NCBI RefSeq assembly: GCF_000218685.1
Contig: NW_006763304.1
Span: 467,349 to 531,348, forward strand
Direction of reading: 5' to 3'
DNA length: 64,000 nucleotides
DNA from: Serpula lacrymans var. lacrymans S7.9
Taxonomy: Eukaryota; Basidiomycota; Agaricomycetes; Boletales; Serpulaceae
The position numbers and the translations under genes were made by a program. The first letter of the stretch is position 1. Every line of letters starts with the position of its first letter. Of this stretch, positions 12,285 to 24,550 are shown piece by piece. Under the pieces are notes generated by a model. That model worked only from the letters and a program-made list of their open reading frames with translations, had not been told where the DNA came from and made no database searches.

Positions 12285-13209
12285 GTAAATACAAATCAGT
12301 CCTCATACGAACTCAAAAGAGATTGCGGCCCTTACAAGGGGGTGTAAGTGAGTAGGAAGTCCGCTAGTCTGTTTCTGCTGGTAGCTCACGTTTGGTGGGG
12401 GTATACTCTCCCGTGTGGGTTGAAAGGCGTTGATAACTATTCTGAAAGTCAATTTGATTGAGACTACCGTGGTAAGATATAAAAGACTGACTGAAAACCA
12501 TAGGTATACCTCCTCAGTCACGGTAGCCTAAAAGACGGTCAATTTATGCGGCGAAGTAACTCACAAGTGCTGTAACACTTGTAGTACTAGTGAAGCCAAC
12601 TATATATCAAGCCACGGCCGGGCGGGTAATGATAGTGTTCTTCAATGTACCGTGTCGGCCATGATCGACGGAAAGGGCCGGGTTTTGCTACAACGGTCAC
12701 GTGATTTTGTCACTTTGCTACAAACTTGAACGCGTTTCTCCTTGTTCCCCTGAATTTAGTCACGGTAAGTAGTAAGTTCTCTTCAAGGCTTCAAGCAAGC
12801 CCCCAGAAGTTGAATAGCGCGTTTTATAGGACTATTACCATGCCAAAACCACTTTTATATATCGCGTTCCGAACTCCGAGACCTAATATCTAAAGGACAA
12901 GAAAATTGGAAGTGAGTCTTTCTCTCGCACTACGATGTGTTGTTGAGACGTAAGCATTATATTTAAGCCAGGCGGGACTTAGCGTCCAATATAGAAGTAT
13001 CACAGGGTCGCGTTGGAAGTAATAATATATGAAGCGTGACTATCTATATTTTGCAATGCATCGAGATAAACAATGATCACGGTGACTCGCTACTGGCAAA
13101 GTTAAACTCTACGGTTAGAAGGTTCGCTGGCGCAAAAATGTATAAAAAGGTATGCAGTTACTCTGTATAAGGGTATCACTTCTATCACCTTTCACAATCC
13201 AACTACGAA
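12285..13209. other. Divergent promoter region (acyl-CoA synthetase / SDR)
   Basis: Both neighbours are transcribed outward from this 0.9 kb. A TATA-like box lies close to the SDR gene. A minus-strand frame at 12303-12521 shows no motif and is read as chance. GC-rich patches near 12610-12670 may be regulatory. Confidence 0.5.
13141..13148 (+). promoter_or_regulatory. TATA box of the SDR gene
   Basis: TATAAAAA stands about 62-69 bp before the ATG at 13210, the usual spacing for a TATA-driven, inducible fungal promoter with a short leader. Confidence 0.55.
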
Positions 13210-14314
13210 ATGTCTTCCGCTCCCAAAATCTGGTTCAGTGAGTCCATTTTCTTTTCAGTGCAAGTCGATGGTCTGGTTTCTCACAGACACTACCTCTTTG
13301 TTCCAGTCACCGGTGCCTCTACAGGTTTTGGCCGCTCCATGACAGAACACCTTCTCAACAAGGGTGATATTGTTATCGCTACCCTTCGTAAACCTTCCGC
13401 CCTATCAGACCTCTCCTCAAAGTACCCCGCAACGAGACTCCTTGTACTGAAGTTGGACGTCACAGACCAAAACGATATCACCGCTGCTTTTGAAAAAGCC
13501 CGCACCGTCTATGGCCGAATTGACGTCGTCTTCAATAACGCTGGAGTTGTGCTTGTTTCAGAAATAGAAGGCACTTCCGATGAAGCTGCTCGCTCGAATT
13601 TCGAGGTTAACTTCTGGGGGGCGGCGAATGTAAGTAAAAAGGCTGTGGAATTTTTTAGAGAGGTCAATAAGCCGAAGGGTGGGAGGTTGCTACAAGTCAC
13701 ATCGGGCTGTGGCATCAAGGGTCACCCAGGAGTAGCGTTTTACAGTGCAAGGTGAGTTATTTATCATCAGTTCAGTCGACATATTCTAAAGGATTGTTTC
13801 GCATGAATAGCAAATTTGGTGGGCTCTTGATTTTAGCTATATCTACTTTGTTAATGAGCTGTGTCAGCCCTGGAAGGTTTCAGTGAGTCTCTTTCCAAGG
13901 AACTCGATCCAAGGTGGGACATCAAGGTGAGTTCTTCTCATATAGAATTCTCCCTCACACTCATATCCATACTCCCGCTAGGTCACAATCATCGAGCCCG
14001 GAGCCTTCCGCACAAACGTAAACATAAGCAGCAATACTACTGAACCCGTCCACCCAGCGTATACAGATCCGTCCCTTGAATCCGCCAAAATGCGTACATT
14101 CCTTGCCGCGGGGCACGCTCTGATCGACGGTGACCCAGATAAAGCTGTCGCCGTCATCGAGAAAGTTGTTCATCTGGATGACCCACCAATGAGGCTGCCG
14201 GTGCACAAGGGAGCCTTGGCTATGCTTAGGGAGAAAGTGAGGAGCATGATTGCAGATGCAAATAAATATGAATCATGGTCAGACGACGTGTGTGTTACTG
14301 GTGCCAACGCATAG
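13210..14314 (+). CDS. Short-chain dehydrogenase/reductase (classical SDR)
   Basis: The 290-aa NAD(P)-dependent oxidoreductase is joined from 13210..13237, 13307..13751, 13811..13818, 13868..13926 and 13982..14314. The nucleotide-binding motif TGASTGFG lies at the start of exon 2, followed by KLDVTD, the NNAG motif and a catalytic Ser region (VTSGCGIKG). The active-site YSASK motif is split: Tyr is in exon 2 and Lys in an exon of only 8 nt (13811..13818). The chain continues ALEGFSESLSKELDPRW and IIEPGAFRTNV. Length and motifs match the fungal classical SDRs often annotated as oxidoreductases acting on small alcohols or ketones; the substrate is unknown. Confidence 0.9.
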
Positions 14315-14946
14315 GATGGCACTGGCACCATTGACTGGTATGATATCCAATTTTAAGATACAACTCATACGTTCATCTCCTCTCATTTACCTACCATATA
14401 CTAGATTTCTATCATGATAGCGCGATCATGTTCTCTGCGTAGTAGCAGATCATTGCACAAGCGTTCTCAGATTAGAATATAGACGGGTCATTCCATCACC
14501 TCCTAAGTCAGACCGACGATGATACATCTGTGGAAAAGTGCCACGCCAAAACTGCTATTAGAGCTCTGAGCAGCTTTTTGCACTCGGCTAACATCGGACT
14601 TCACTGCAGATGTAGTTCACAACAAGTGAAACAGAAACGGATCAAATATGTAAGATATTCATACGTAACTAATAAGCTATTGTACAATTGAAAAAAAAAA
14701 TGTATATATTGGATATTCGAGCTTGAAAATGAGGGGTTTTGGCCCAATTCAGTGCGGCGAGTTTCTGAAGTTTTGAATGTAGACATACAGATAACAAGAT
14801 AGGATAGCGTAGCGGCGTGTTGAAAATGGGGAATCAGAAATCACGGAACATAACACCACAAAACAGCCAGGATTCATCATCCCACATATCGATGGGATCG
14901 CCCTCATCCTCATGTACTCGGCCACCCACGAACGTATCGTTCGTGC
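14315..14946. other. Convergent 3' region
   Basis: This separates the SDR and HMG-box stop codons. It is AT-rich with an A-run near 14690 and no supported gene; it probably holds both polyadenylation regions. Confidence 0.5.
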
Positions 14947-16186
14947 TTAAGCAGTTGACGCTCTTTCAGAATCACGAGTCTTTACCCATTCGTCATAATC
15001 TCGTTGGTAAGCATCAATGTATGGCTGTTCAGAGGAAAAGGGTACAGATAAAATAAAAGTCAAGTTAGAGGTTATAACGGTCAGTGCAACACCAGAGACA
15101 TACCTGCTTCTCAGCCTCTGGGAGTTCTCGCCATCGCCGACCTGACAAGCGCGCAATACGAAGTGCAGCAGGGCCCTCAGCTGTCTTACCTTCGCGACGG
15201 AGTTCATCGGCTTCAGGGCTTAGGCGGAAGTCAGCTGCGAATCTATATGGAATAGGGGATAGTTTAGTAAAATGCTTGTATCGGGATTACGTTGCAAAAG
15301 AAATCACAAATCGTTGTGATAAAACTCACCTGAAATAAGTGGTTATGGGAATGCCACGGCGGAAGGCCCTTGTCCTCTGGAGACGTTTCAAGCCCTTAGA
15401 TTTGCGTTTCTTGTTGATTGCAGCAAGCATTTCGCGGGGGAGGGAAGCCCAGTAGTCCGTTGCAGCTTGCTCATAAGCAGCCTTCAATTCTTTATGCTTC
15501 TGTACATAAGGCTGCATGCATGTTAGAAAGGTTGCCAGTATAACCCAAAAAGAACAGTAGGCCGTTACACACCTCCTTTTCTTCGTCACCGAGCCCTCTC
15601 CAAACTTTGGCGGACTCACTTGCAATAGCTTGGGTATCTGAGATAGATTTCGCATGCTGACTGATAACACGTTCCGCGAAAAAGAGAACGTAAGGGTTTC
15701 CTGGGCGAGTTGGGGGGAGGTCTGCCTTCTTGACCTTCACTGTTGTTATAAGGTTCAAAGCAGATATTAGTTAGCTCGTAATCTATGTATAAACAACATG
15801 ACGCCTATGTACTTACGGACAGGTTTCTTGGCCTTAACTCTGGTTTTACGCTTAGTTTTACTGATCCGTGATTTCGTCGGTTTGCTTTTCTTCTCAGCCA
15901 GAATCTTCTTTGCAGCTGACCCAACTGCCGAGGACTTGGACGCCTTCCTGGTTTTCGCTGCTGACGTTGACTTTTTCTTCGCTGTTGTCTTGGAACCACT
16001 CTTTGGTTTGGCTGAGGGGAAGGCAAGACGCGATGTTGTGAGGAAAGTGCGACGCGCCGCCGCGGTATTCACGAACGACAAATTCAGGGTTGCCGGCGTG
16101 ACTCTGCTGGAGGCTGCGGCGATGGGCATGGCCCGTGCACGCGCGAGGGTGCGCAGGACGGGGAGGCGTGTGATGATGGGGAGCAT
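14947..16186 (-). CDS. Mitochondrial HMG-box DNA-binding protein (Abf2/TFAM-like)
   Basis: Five exons (16186..15817, 15739..15573, 15511..15330, 15242..15104, 15024..14947) give a 311-aa basic protein. The N-terminus, rich in Arg, Ala and Ser without acidic residues and ending near RRTFLTTSRLAF, looks like a mitochondrial presequence. A Lys-rich linker follows, then two HMG boxes: one beginning PPTRPGNPYVLFFAERV with KVWRGLGDEEK, and a second with LSPEADELRREGK and SGRRWRELPEAEKQPYIDAY. Two tandem HMG boxes behind a presequence is the layout of Abf2/TFAM, which package mitochondrial DNA. The function is inferred from this architecture. The start chosen is the first ATG that includes the presequence. 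The gene is divergent from Med8, with 184 bp between start codons. Confidence 0.85.
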
Positions 16187-16370
16187 ATCGTTGTCTGGGC
16201 TGTCGTCAGGTTTCAAGTTTTCGTTTTCTGGCTTTTAGGGACCAGAGAGGTTGTCACGCGTTTGGTAGGTGTGACATGTTAAGTTACGCATGACATGAAT
16301 GAGCGTGACAAAGGATCGCCGTCGCCGTCGTCGTATGCATTAGTACTTATTGTTGTCGTCGTTGCCCACG

Positions 16371-17270
16371 ATGGCGACGGATGCTCCTGCTTTGAGTCTA
16401 CGTTTCGACCCCAACTCACTCCCGCTTGGTCAACTAGAGTCTCTTCGATTCAAAGCAGTCCAAATCATTGAGTCTATCCAGACTCTCCAACGTACACTCG
16501 ATGGCTCGTTGGGAGGAAACCCAAATGTAATGCCAGCATGGCCGGACATTCTCACAAAATATAATATTTTACTTTCGCAAACTCACAGTTTCTCGCAATC
16601 TTTACTTACTGTCCCACATTCTTCTTACTCGTCCCAATCATCTTCCACCCATTCGGCATTTGAGCGTATTGCTCTCCATCCTTATGTTCCATTACCCGAC
16701 ACACTCCTCGATAATTCCCTCACCCCTCTTTTGCGCAATCAACAGACGACAGATGTCCTTCGCATGGAAAGTAATACTGTAAGGAGAATTGCCGAGAAGA
16801 TGCTTCCCAGCTTGTCGGGCCCAGCAGGTCCTGCAACACATGAAGTTACCATTTCCGCCATGTCTGCCGTCCGTGCTGCTCACGATTCGCGCGTTGAGCG
16901 TGCAGTACGCGCTGTCACAATGCTGAGGGAGCGATACGAGTGGCGTCAACGTGTTGAAGTGGAAATAGAAGAGCCTGACGATGTTGTCGAGGAAGAGGTT
17001 CAGAGTGGGGAGAGCCCACATGACGCGCCTATGGATTCGTCCCCACCTTCACAGACACCAACGCCTACATTTACACAAGCACAAGCACCTACTCCTAATC
17101 TCCAGACACCAACGCCCACTCAGAATCACGTTCTCAGTCACTCTTTTGATCATGATGGCGACAATGATGGGGATGAAGAAGAGGTTGAAAGTGAGCTCGT
17201 TGATCGCATAGACGGAGATGGCGATAGTAGCGAGCACCTTCTAGCAGGAGGAGACATTGAAATGACATGA
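16371..17270 (+). CDS. MED8: Mediator complex subunit 8
   Basis: This single-exon gene encodes 299 aa. The N-terminal 180 residues match the Med8 pattern: LPLGQLESLRFKAVQIIES, a helix with MPAWPDILTKYNILLSQ, and the later block FERIALHPYVPLPDTLLDN followed by LTPLLRNQQTTDVLRMES, corresponding to the conserved Med8 element before its C-terminal helix. The tail is acidic and Pro/Thr-rich (repeats of PTPT and QAPTP), typical of variable Mediator tails. Med8 is an essential head-module subunit linking transcription factors to RNA polymerase II. The ATG at 16371 is the first methionine in frame. Confidence 0.8.
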   Translation: MATDAPALSLRFDPNSLPLGQLESLRFKAVQIIESIQTLQRTLDGSLGGNPNVMPAWPDILTKYNILLSQTHSFSQSLLTVPHSSYSSQSSSTHSAFERIALHPYVPLPDTLLDNSLTPLLRNQQTTDVLRMESNTVRRIAEKMLPSLSGPAGPATHEVTISAMSAVRAAHDSRVERAVRAVTMLRERYEWRQRVEVEIEEPDDVVEEEVQSGESPHDAPMDSSPPSQTPTPTFTQAQAPTPNLQTPTPTQNHVLSHSFDHDGDNDGDEEEVESELVDRIDGDGDSSEHLLAGGDIEMT

Positions 17271-18243
17271 CATGGACAAACGAAGAGTTGGCTTGTATGC
17301 ACGTTTTCAGATACCGTCAAGGGTCCAACGCACTTCAAGGCCTTCGAGGACGTCGCGAATGTCTACCTCAACTAATCTTGTTATCGGGACTCCGAGTCCT
17401 ATCATGACAGTGTTAGTGGGCTGTAGTGATGCATATACACTATCAGAACATGTGGGCGTCCGTCGACCTTTGTACATTCGTGATTTTATCCACCGTTATT
17501 CATCGGATACGCGTCGACTCTGGATCACATACACGCTATTTGCCTTCCTCACGACATGGTGTCATACAGTCTGAGCTTGTTATTATCAGTGTAATCAGTC
17601 ACTTTTGTCTTCAATTTTTGAACTTGCAAATCCTGTTTATATTGTCGACTGAAATATCTGTCGACCTCTAGGGCGTTGCATTCCGGGTCAATCGGATTTC
17701 TCGAGTCGGGTGGTCGTCAAAGTATTCTTGGACCTCACAGCGTAGCAGGACCACAACTGTAATTCATCGTGTTATCCATTCCAAGGAACTGTTAATTTCC
17801 GAAACGCGTGCATTTACCACCTAATCATCAACCATGCAGAACTATAGATCATACAGGCGTATAAGATTGCAGTCTGCCTTGATACTATGCAGTCAAATGG
17901 ATATTTCCCCCCACAAAAAGGGTACTGTTAGACTTCAGATTGTCGAGATTAAGGGGACCTGCAAAATGTACCAACCAAGTAGCACATTCTGAACCGAAAA
18001 GATGCTCATAAAATAGCGACAAATTGTCCTCCTGTTGTTCCGAGCTCGAGCATCTCAATCATAGCTGCGTGTCTCTAGAAATATATTAGAAGTTGACTAG
18101 ATATTGTACGTGCACTGTTATGACTATAGCTCCTGTTGTTGAGATAATATACATGCATTAACTATCAGATACAAGATATATGATTCAAAAGACACCCTGA
18201 GCAAGACCCTTCACAAAGCATAACAGATCAGATTTAGAGAACG
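17271..18243. other. Convergent 3' / intergenic region
   Basis: About 1 kb lies between Med8 and the 7-TM gene. Only short chance frames are present; nothing with domain features or splice partners was found. Confidence 0.5.
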
Positions 18244-19589
18244 TCAGACATCATGAGGTCCATTTGAAGATGTGGAATCGACAGAGGGTTCAAGTCGATG
18301 GTCTTTGTCGATTTCTGTATATTGATCTTGAGTGACGTTGACCTGCAAAGCTTTTATTGAATTTTCCTGGGGATTATTCGATAAGATCGTGCGGTTTGGG
18401 TTGAAAGTTCTAATTATGCGATTCTTGGTTCGAACTTCATCTCCCTGAGGCATTGGCTTTGTCATAGCAGTACGGACCATGATCATATAGGAGGTAATGG
18501 ATATGATTGGCATAACCTAGATATCCACATTGGCTCGAAATCCATTTAGGAACACAGTTAAATAGACTCACCATATCCAGCAGTACATATTGCCCTCGAT
18601 TTTGCGTGATAAAGCAGAGGAAGACGACTAAAAGTGTGATAGAGTACAGAAGGCCTGTATCCGTGATGATGCGCAAGAGCGCCAGCAGAAAGGTCTTCCG
18701 AGTAGCAATATGGTGATCGATGGCCCATAAGCGGTAAGCCAGTAACGCTGTAAACTATGATGCTTAAAATGCATAGTGAGAGGACTGAACGATACTTACC
18801 CGTACTAGAAAAGCTCGATACCAGCGTACACACATAATATGCGGTCATCCAGCTACCGGTTCTTGTGGAGAAAAAACCTGTGGAGCCTGACGAAGTTGAC
18901 GTGATGGAAGCCCTTGCGTAGCCTGACCCAGCAGCTAATGGCACAAAGAAATCAAGATACAGGTCAAGAGGGTACTGAGCGAAAAAATCCGTACCTAGCA
19001 CACCACACCAAGTGACCACGGGGAATGCAATAATAAGCAGCGACTGCCAAACTACGTAGCAGCTTCGGATCTACCAGCCACGTTAAAGACCGAGACTAGA
19101 TGGCCGTATGCCACCAATGTTGGACTTACTACAACGCCAATTCCCAGTAAATTCTGAATCAAGTATAAGGAATCCCGAACAATGGATATCTGTGATTCGG
19201 TGTCTTCAAAGTAAGCTAGTGGACCGCCTTTGGCTTTTTGGTGTGACACCAGCCCTTCCTCAAGCCGCACTATGCCTAGTATTATGTGCTGCACCGTTGT
19301 ATCGTTAGCCATTAAATAGATTGAAACCGCTACTACTGCACTTACAGCTGTATTGATAACAAGTAACAGGCAGGCAACTATGATCATGGGTTTGTTGCGT
19401 GCGTAGCTGTTGCTTCTGCGCGTCAGTTCCCAAGTTATGCCAAAGAACATTAGCAAAGAAAACCCTACGGATCCTCCATGATTCAGCGGCTTCTATTTTG
19501 CAAAAACATTCCCACTCACCGTAGAGAATTCCTTCCAGTATCGCAGCTAGGAGGGCACCTGCGTCCAAATGTATCCCGTTAGGCTGCAT
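18244..19589 (-). CDS. Orphan fungal seven-transmembrane protein
   Basis: Seven exons (19589..19520, 19464..19346, 19288..19130, 19070..18995, 18934..18800, 18747..18572, 18516..18244) close in phase to 335 aa. Hydrophobic segments appear at FSLLMFFGITWELT, MIIVACLLLVINTA, SLYLIQNLLGIGVV, SLLIIAFPVVTWCGVLG, WMTAYYVCTLVSSF, LLALLRIITDTGLLYSITLL and VMPIISITSYMIMV. The motif SCYVVWQSLLIIAFP between helices 3 and 4 resembles the RCYVVW signature of a large family of unnamed 7-TM proteins in Agaricomycetes. The C-terminus is a roughly 65-residue polar tail. A receptor-like role is plausible but not shown by the sequence. Confidence 0.8.
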
Positions 19590-20667
19590 TTGTCCTGAGT
19601 TGGTAGTATCAAATGGAGCAGCAGTGTGCAGTTAAATAGCCCACCTCTTTATAAACCTGTTCGAATATGCTTTATATATCTTGATCGCATCACAATGTGA
19701 TACACTGCACACCGCATCAGGCATCATACCGGTCAAGCTGTCATAGAATCATGATATCGCGCGCCAAACGGTCCTAGGATTGCCGTGACTTGGTGGATCA
19801 CTCGAGCTAGAAGTATAAAATGCCTCTAATTCTGTGTTTTAGAATGTGAAATGGGTACACCGTCCTCATGCGAGGAGTGGCTGAATCTTTTAGCGCTTAC
19901 ACGAGGTATGATTGCCATGCAGAGCGGAGCTGAGGTATTTTTCAGGTCGTCACGGCTAACATGAGTCCAAGTAGGGTAGTCGCCTTGTTAGGCCGCCTTT
20001 AAACTGGCTGGGCTGTGTGATCTTGCATGTTGCGAGGGGCGATAAGCAGGCGTTACTGATCAGAGGTTTGACAACATAGCCCAACTCCCACACTCACCAG
20101 CAATCAAGGAATGATCTGAGAAAATGCATTTGACGTTGTCGCAGCTCTGAGCAGTCCAGGCTTCCGGCGTCAATATACTAATACTTGTAATCGTAACTGG
20201 GGGGACACTTTCGAGCAGCATGGAAAATGAAGAACTAGCACAATTACTGCTCAGCTGCTTCGAGAGAATCTGAAAACATGAGCAGAGAACACGCACGATA
20301 TTAATTCAAGCAATAAAAGTCACAGATATGCTCGGGTTCAGCTTGACGAATATGGAACGCTAACGAGCATCTACGGAACGGTCCTTGAGGAACATCGATG
20401 GTTTGAATGTAGAAGTGATAAGGTACGACTTGATTCGGAATTACTGTGAAGGCATATAGAAAATCCACAGAAAGGATATATATATGATGCGGCATCTGGT
20501 CTCAGTATGTATGCAATAGCCTACCAACTCGTCATCAACGCTTTCTATCCTTGAGTTTCTAGATCTGCTTTCCGTCTTCCAACATAATTCAAAACAATGA
20601 TGAATACCAGGACTACCATGAAGCCCCTATTTCCTTGCTGGCCATCCTACCGAGCCTTACATCCTGG
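19590..20667. other. Intergenic region with possible coding remnant
   Basis: About 1.1 kb lies between two minus-strand genes. Minus-strand frames at 20060-20296 and 20301-20495 are adjacent and read as ordinary-looking protein, with a possible 3' splice site between them, but I could not build a gene with a start, stop and consistent phase. This may be a small gene or a remnant. Confidence 0.3.
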
Positions 20668-22181
20668 CTAATAACATGGCGCCTCTTTAAGTGCTTCGAC
20701 ACATCGCGGAACCGTATCGCTAGCCCAAGCAAGTTTGGTATGGCAGGAGCACTCTGAGGCAAGTTCTCCTTGGCCCGCATCTTCTCGAGTATGTTCATAT
20801 AAAACGAGTAGTGCGAGATAGAGCGTGTACCAGATCCTCTTCGTACGCTGGCGGGGGAATACGATGAGAGGATTATCAACGACTCCTAACGATGAATCTT
20901 CTGACACGGTTGCAGCCAAGTTTGTCAACTCGTCATTTACATTGATAGATTCCCTAGTGTAGCCCTGCGCAAACGGCCAGCTCGGTCTGGGTGGCATGAA
21001 TAATGCTTCAAGGAGGGGATCACCCCATAGTGCATGGGTGAAAGTAGGAAGTATGTAAGCTACTGAAGGATCGAAATGAGAACTCGAGGAGAGCTCATCA
21101 AATTCAGGTTGTAATTGGTCCATCATGGCTCTGGGAACGACGACGAAAACGTCTTCCTCCGCGCCCGTTACCCACAACAAACTCGGCATCTCAACGTCGT
21201 CGAACAAGAATGATCCCATCGCTCGAGCGAGGTGGGCGCGGATGGCTGGTATGTGCGCTTGGATGTCAGGCACATACTTTGTGATGTCAGATTGACTGGA
21301 CGTGGACAATTCGTCGAGCAGAGTGTCAAGGAGCAGAGTAAAAGTATCTTGCCAAGAATACTGCGTGAGATCTTCGTCAAAATTGAAGCCATCTGCACCT
21401 TCCGCCCCTGTGAAACCTGGAATAGAAAAGGAGGGCGTTGTTGAGGTATCGGTGGACGAATACGGGCTATCAGGCACCCCAAAATACTCATTTTGCACTC
21501 CATGTAATTCTTTCAGATATATTCCCAATTGTACATCTATGAGAGCATCTTGCCGTGGGGTGAGTGTACCGAGACGTCGCAGAGTGGAGAGCGGAACAGT
21601 AGTCAGCTGAGCTCGGCTGGGGGGGAGAGCAGGGACGTCTAGCAAGAGCCAGTGATATGGTATCTCCTTATCCGTCAAAGACGTGTCAATCGCGCGAATT
21701 GAAGGTAAACGAATGGATGTGGATGTAGATATCGAAGTCAAAAGTTTGTGAATTGTCGCAAGGGGAAGTGATAGTGATGGATCGGGTGAACTAGGGGACG
21801 TTTGGGCCGGTGGACGCGATATAAGAAGGATATACGACGTTGGCAGAGGTGACTGTGATTCTGAAGCAGAGATGGACTCTGGTTTTATCTGAATGAAGTA
21901 TGCTTTTGTGGATGTGGTATAGCTGTCGACGTTCAAGAAATATCAGGTTCAAATCGCACATCCAACACCGGCCAAGCAAATTCGATAATCATGATGGCAT
22001 CCATGCATTATGATCATAGTTTATTTTTCAACCTAACCGTTACATATGACCAAGAGCATAACCTCACTCACCTGTAACTATCGTTGCTCACTTCTGCAAA
22101 AGACGATATGGAGGCCGCTGGAAATACATGCACAGTTACGATCCGCTGCGCTTGGTCAAGTGTGAGGGTGATTGGAGACAT
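20668..22181 (-). CDS. APH-like (aminoglycoside phosphotransferase fold) protein, function unknown
   Basis: Two exons, 22181..22072 and 21922..20668, give 454 aa. The arrangement recalls fungal aminoglycoside-phosphotransferase-like proteins: an N-terminal strand-rich lobe ending in a helix, the segment QLGIYLKELHGVQNEYFG, and a later QDTFTLLLDTLLDEL helix region. The usual catalytic HGDxxxxN is not visible; at the corresponding place the chain reads VEMPSLLWVTGAEEDV. If the fold call is right the protein may be a pseudokinase. The C-terminus KRIWYTLYLALLVLYEH followed by a charged helix is intact. The start follows the first ATG with a good donor-acceptor pair after 110 nt. Confidence 0.55.
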
Positions 22182-22589
22182 CGTGGAAGCCTGATGTACA
22201 CTAGAGCGTGCCTCTGAGGACGTACTGATCCAACACTTGGCAGAACTACCTGCGGCTAGTGCTACTAAAGTGGAAGATAGTAAAAGCAAAAATGTCTTTA
22301 GCTTCAACAATTCGCGAGAAAGGTGACCCCGGCCCGGGAGCTCCGGGTAACATGCTTTTGGTGTCGGTCCCATCTCTCGTTGGTCTTTCATTTCTATAAC
22401 TATTCTACTTGACTAGTACCAAGACATTAACAATACATAATCCAACATTTTTCATTCTTCATCCCTATCTAAGATCGTGGCAGCTTCTTCCTAACCCACA
22501 CCATTCATCACAGGCTTTCTTTTGGAGCGTTGCCGACACGGTTGTACATCCAAGGATCCTCTCACTTCCGACGTCGACGTTGAGAAGAA

Positions 22590-24550
22590 TTAAAACTGCC
22601 CACCAGCAGCTATCACCGCCTCCTCTATTTTCCCCTTTTCCACCTTCCTTTTCACCGTGACGCTCCCGTCCTGCAATACAGTTTAGTTAGACTCTACGGC
22701 GCCTGGCAAGCATTTCGAAAACCACTGATGATGCATGATGTCCCAACATCATGAGGCAGGAAGAAAAGCAAGAAAAAAACGCCGTGTAAAATTGAAGTAA
22801 TCAAGTCGCGTACCTGGTTCCCGAAGTACGCCGCTTGCGCCATATGACAGAACAATCCTACCTCAACGACTCCTGTGAGCATCTTGATCCTCGCCATTAT
22901 CTACTCATCCGTCAAATAACACCATGAGCGCCCCGACACAAAAGAGGTTATCTAGATAGTACAAAGACGTACCCCAAGTGGTTCCTTCATCTGTCCGTTG
23001 TCGAACGGCGCATCGATGATGAAGTTTCCATTATCGCTGACGACAGGGCCCGCCTTTGCTACCGCCATCCGAAGCGTGGCACGCGGAGAGCCGAGGATGT
23101 GGTGCATGTTTTGGAGCACTTTGGCGTAGGCGAAGGGGACAACTTCGATTGGCACACCAGGAGTGAACTGAGAGTTCATGCGGTGCCACGGTAGTGCAAG
23201 AGTTGCAAAGAGGCATGGCGAATAATGGATTTGTGAAAGTGGGAGCCACATATCAGTACTATGCAGGTGAACACGAACAAATAATAACGTACGTTCGTAC
23301 CAAGGTACTTGACATTCTTGCGGTAGTCTGCTACTAAAATGAAACTGTTTGGTAACAACATATCAGCATAGAGATAAACAAAGTAAAAATCCCAAATCTT
23401 GGAGTTTCGAAAACAGAAAAAATGGGAAGAACGTACGTCTTAGCGGCTTCTGCAAGTACTTTCTCTCTCAGGTGACACGCTCCTCCACCTTTAATGCAGT
23501 TGAGCTCGTGATCCACTCTGTGGTAAATAGTGTGAATATCAGAGGGTCATAGATAAAAGGATAGTGTTAAATAACGCATGGAACAGTCGCGCGTGTTCCA
23601 GTCACCACTGGACGCCTGACAGAAAATTGCACGCCAAATAAAATGAAAAGACCTACTCATCGGCTCCATCGATTGTGACATCGATAGTTGGGTATTGATC
23701 GACGTCACCAAGGTTAAGTGCGGAGAGGACGATAAGTTCTTTCGACTGGAAGCCTAGAAATAATTTTCAGAGGTCAGATGAATAATACGTATAGAGGAAG
23801 TGTGAGAAAGCTGTCCAACAGAGAAAAGAAACAAAGGTAATAAAGACAGTCGTGTGATGTGAAATTTGCTTCGCTCGATAGACGTCAAGCGATCAAACAA
23901 CCACTTCTGCACATCACAGGAAGACAGAGTCTGTAAAACGATGACACACCTGTAGGTATAAATACACGATCTTTGTTCAGCTCTGCGCCCTGTGAGACGA
24001 TGCGTTCGACGACATATGGTACAGTTGAGCCTTTTGCATACGAAGTGAGCATTGGGAGTTAGTAAGGGTACAGAGCAGAAAGGATGCACATGGGCCGCTG
24101 GATAAGGCTTACCTGATCCTATGCCGATGACCTGTTTAATATATAAGCATCAACATGTATGCTAATACGTTGCATTTACGGAGAGAATAAACAGGGGCAG
24201 AGTGCGCACCTTGTGTTCTGGCAGTATGTGCTTATCTACAGCGGTGTATGCTGCGAGACGCTTTGACTGTTCGATTGCACTAAGGGTCGCTAATGTAGGC
24301 GTTGTAATTTAGTTTATGCAGATCGATCAGCACGCAGGTAGAGTGCGACAGCAGCGGTAGAAGGTAGACATATGGGATGGGGTGTAATCGTAATCGCAGT
24401 CCAATTGGCAGATTTACAGTTGAGCGAATGCAAGGAGCGATCAATAGGGGACATACCTAGCGGAGGGATACTTGGAGAGATTGGGGTTGCGGACGCCATG
24501 CTAACTGGACGAGCAAGAGGCGTTGTACTGCTTTGAATGAATTGGAGCAT
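22590..24550 (-). CDS. RKI1: Ribose-5-phosphate isomerase A
   Basis: The enzyme interconverts ribose-5-phosphate and ribulose-5-phosphate in the pentose phosphate pathway. Ten exons (24550..24457, 24289..24210, 24131..24113, 24030..23950, 23753..23657, 23517..23437, 23344..23293, 23167..22973, 22900..22814, 22670..22590) close exactly to 288 aa. Conserved RpiA motifs are all present: VIGIGSGSTVPYVVERI, the DGADEVDHELNCIKGGGAC active-site block, REKVLAEAAKT, PIEVVPFAYAKVL and TGVVEVGLF. The third exon is only 19 nt and carries VIGIGSG. A second in-frame ATG (24499) would remove 17 residues and fits the usual fungal N-terminus equally well. The gene is complete. Confidence 0.93.

Noticed and set aside
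15798..16238. Plus-strand ORF of 146 codons rich in Val, Leu, Phe and Arg
   Set aside because: It is a shadow of the Lys-rich first exon of the HMG-box gene on the opposite strand.
22409..22660. Plus-strand ORF of 83 codons
   Set aside because: It is the antisense of the last exon and 3' side of the ribose-5-phosphate isomerase gene, whose C-terminal residues read correctly on the minus strand.
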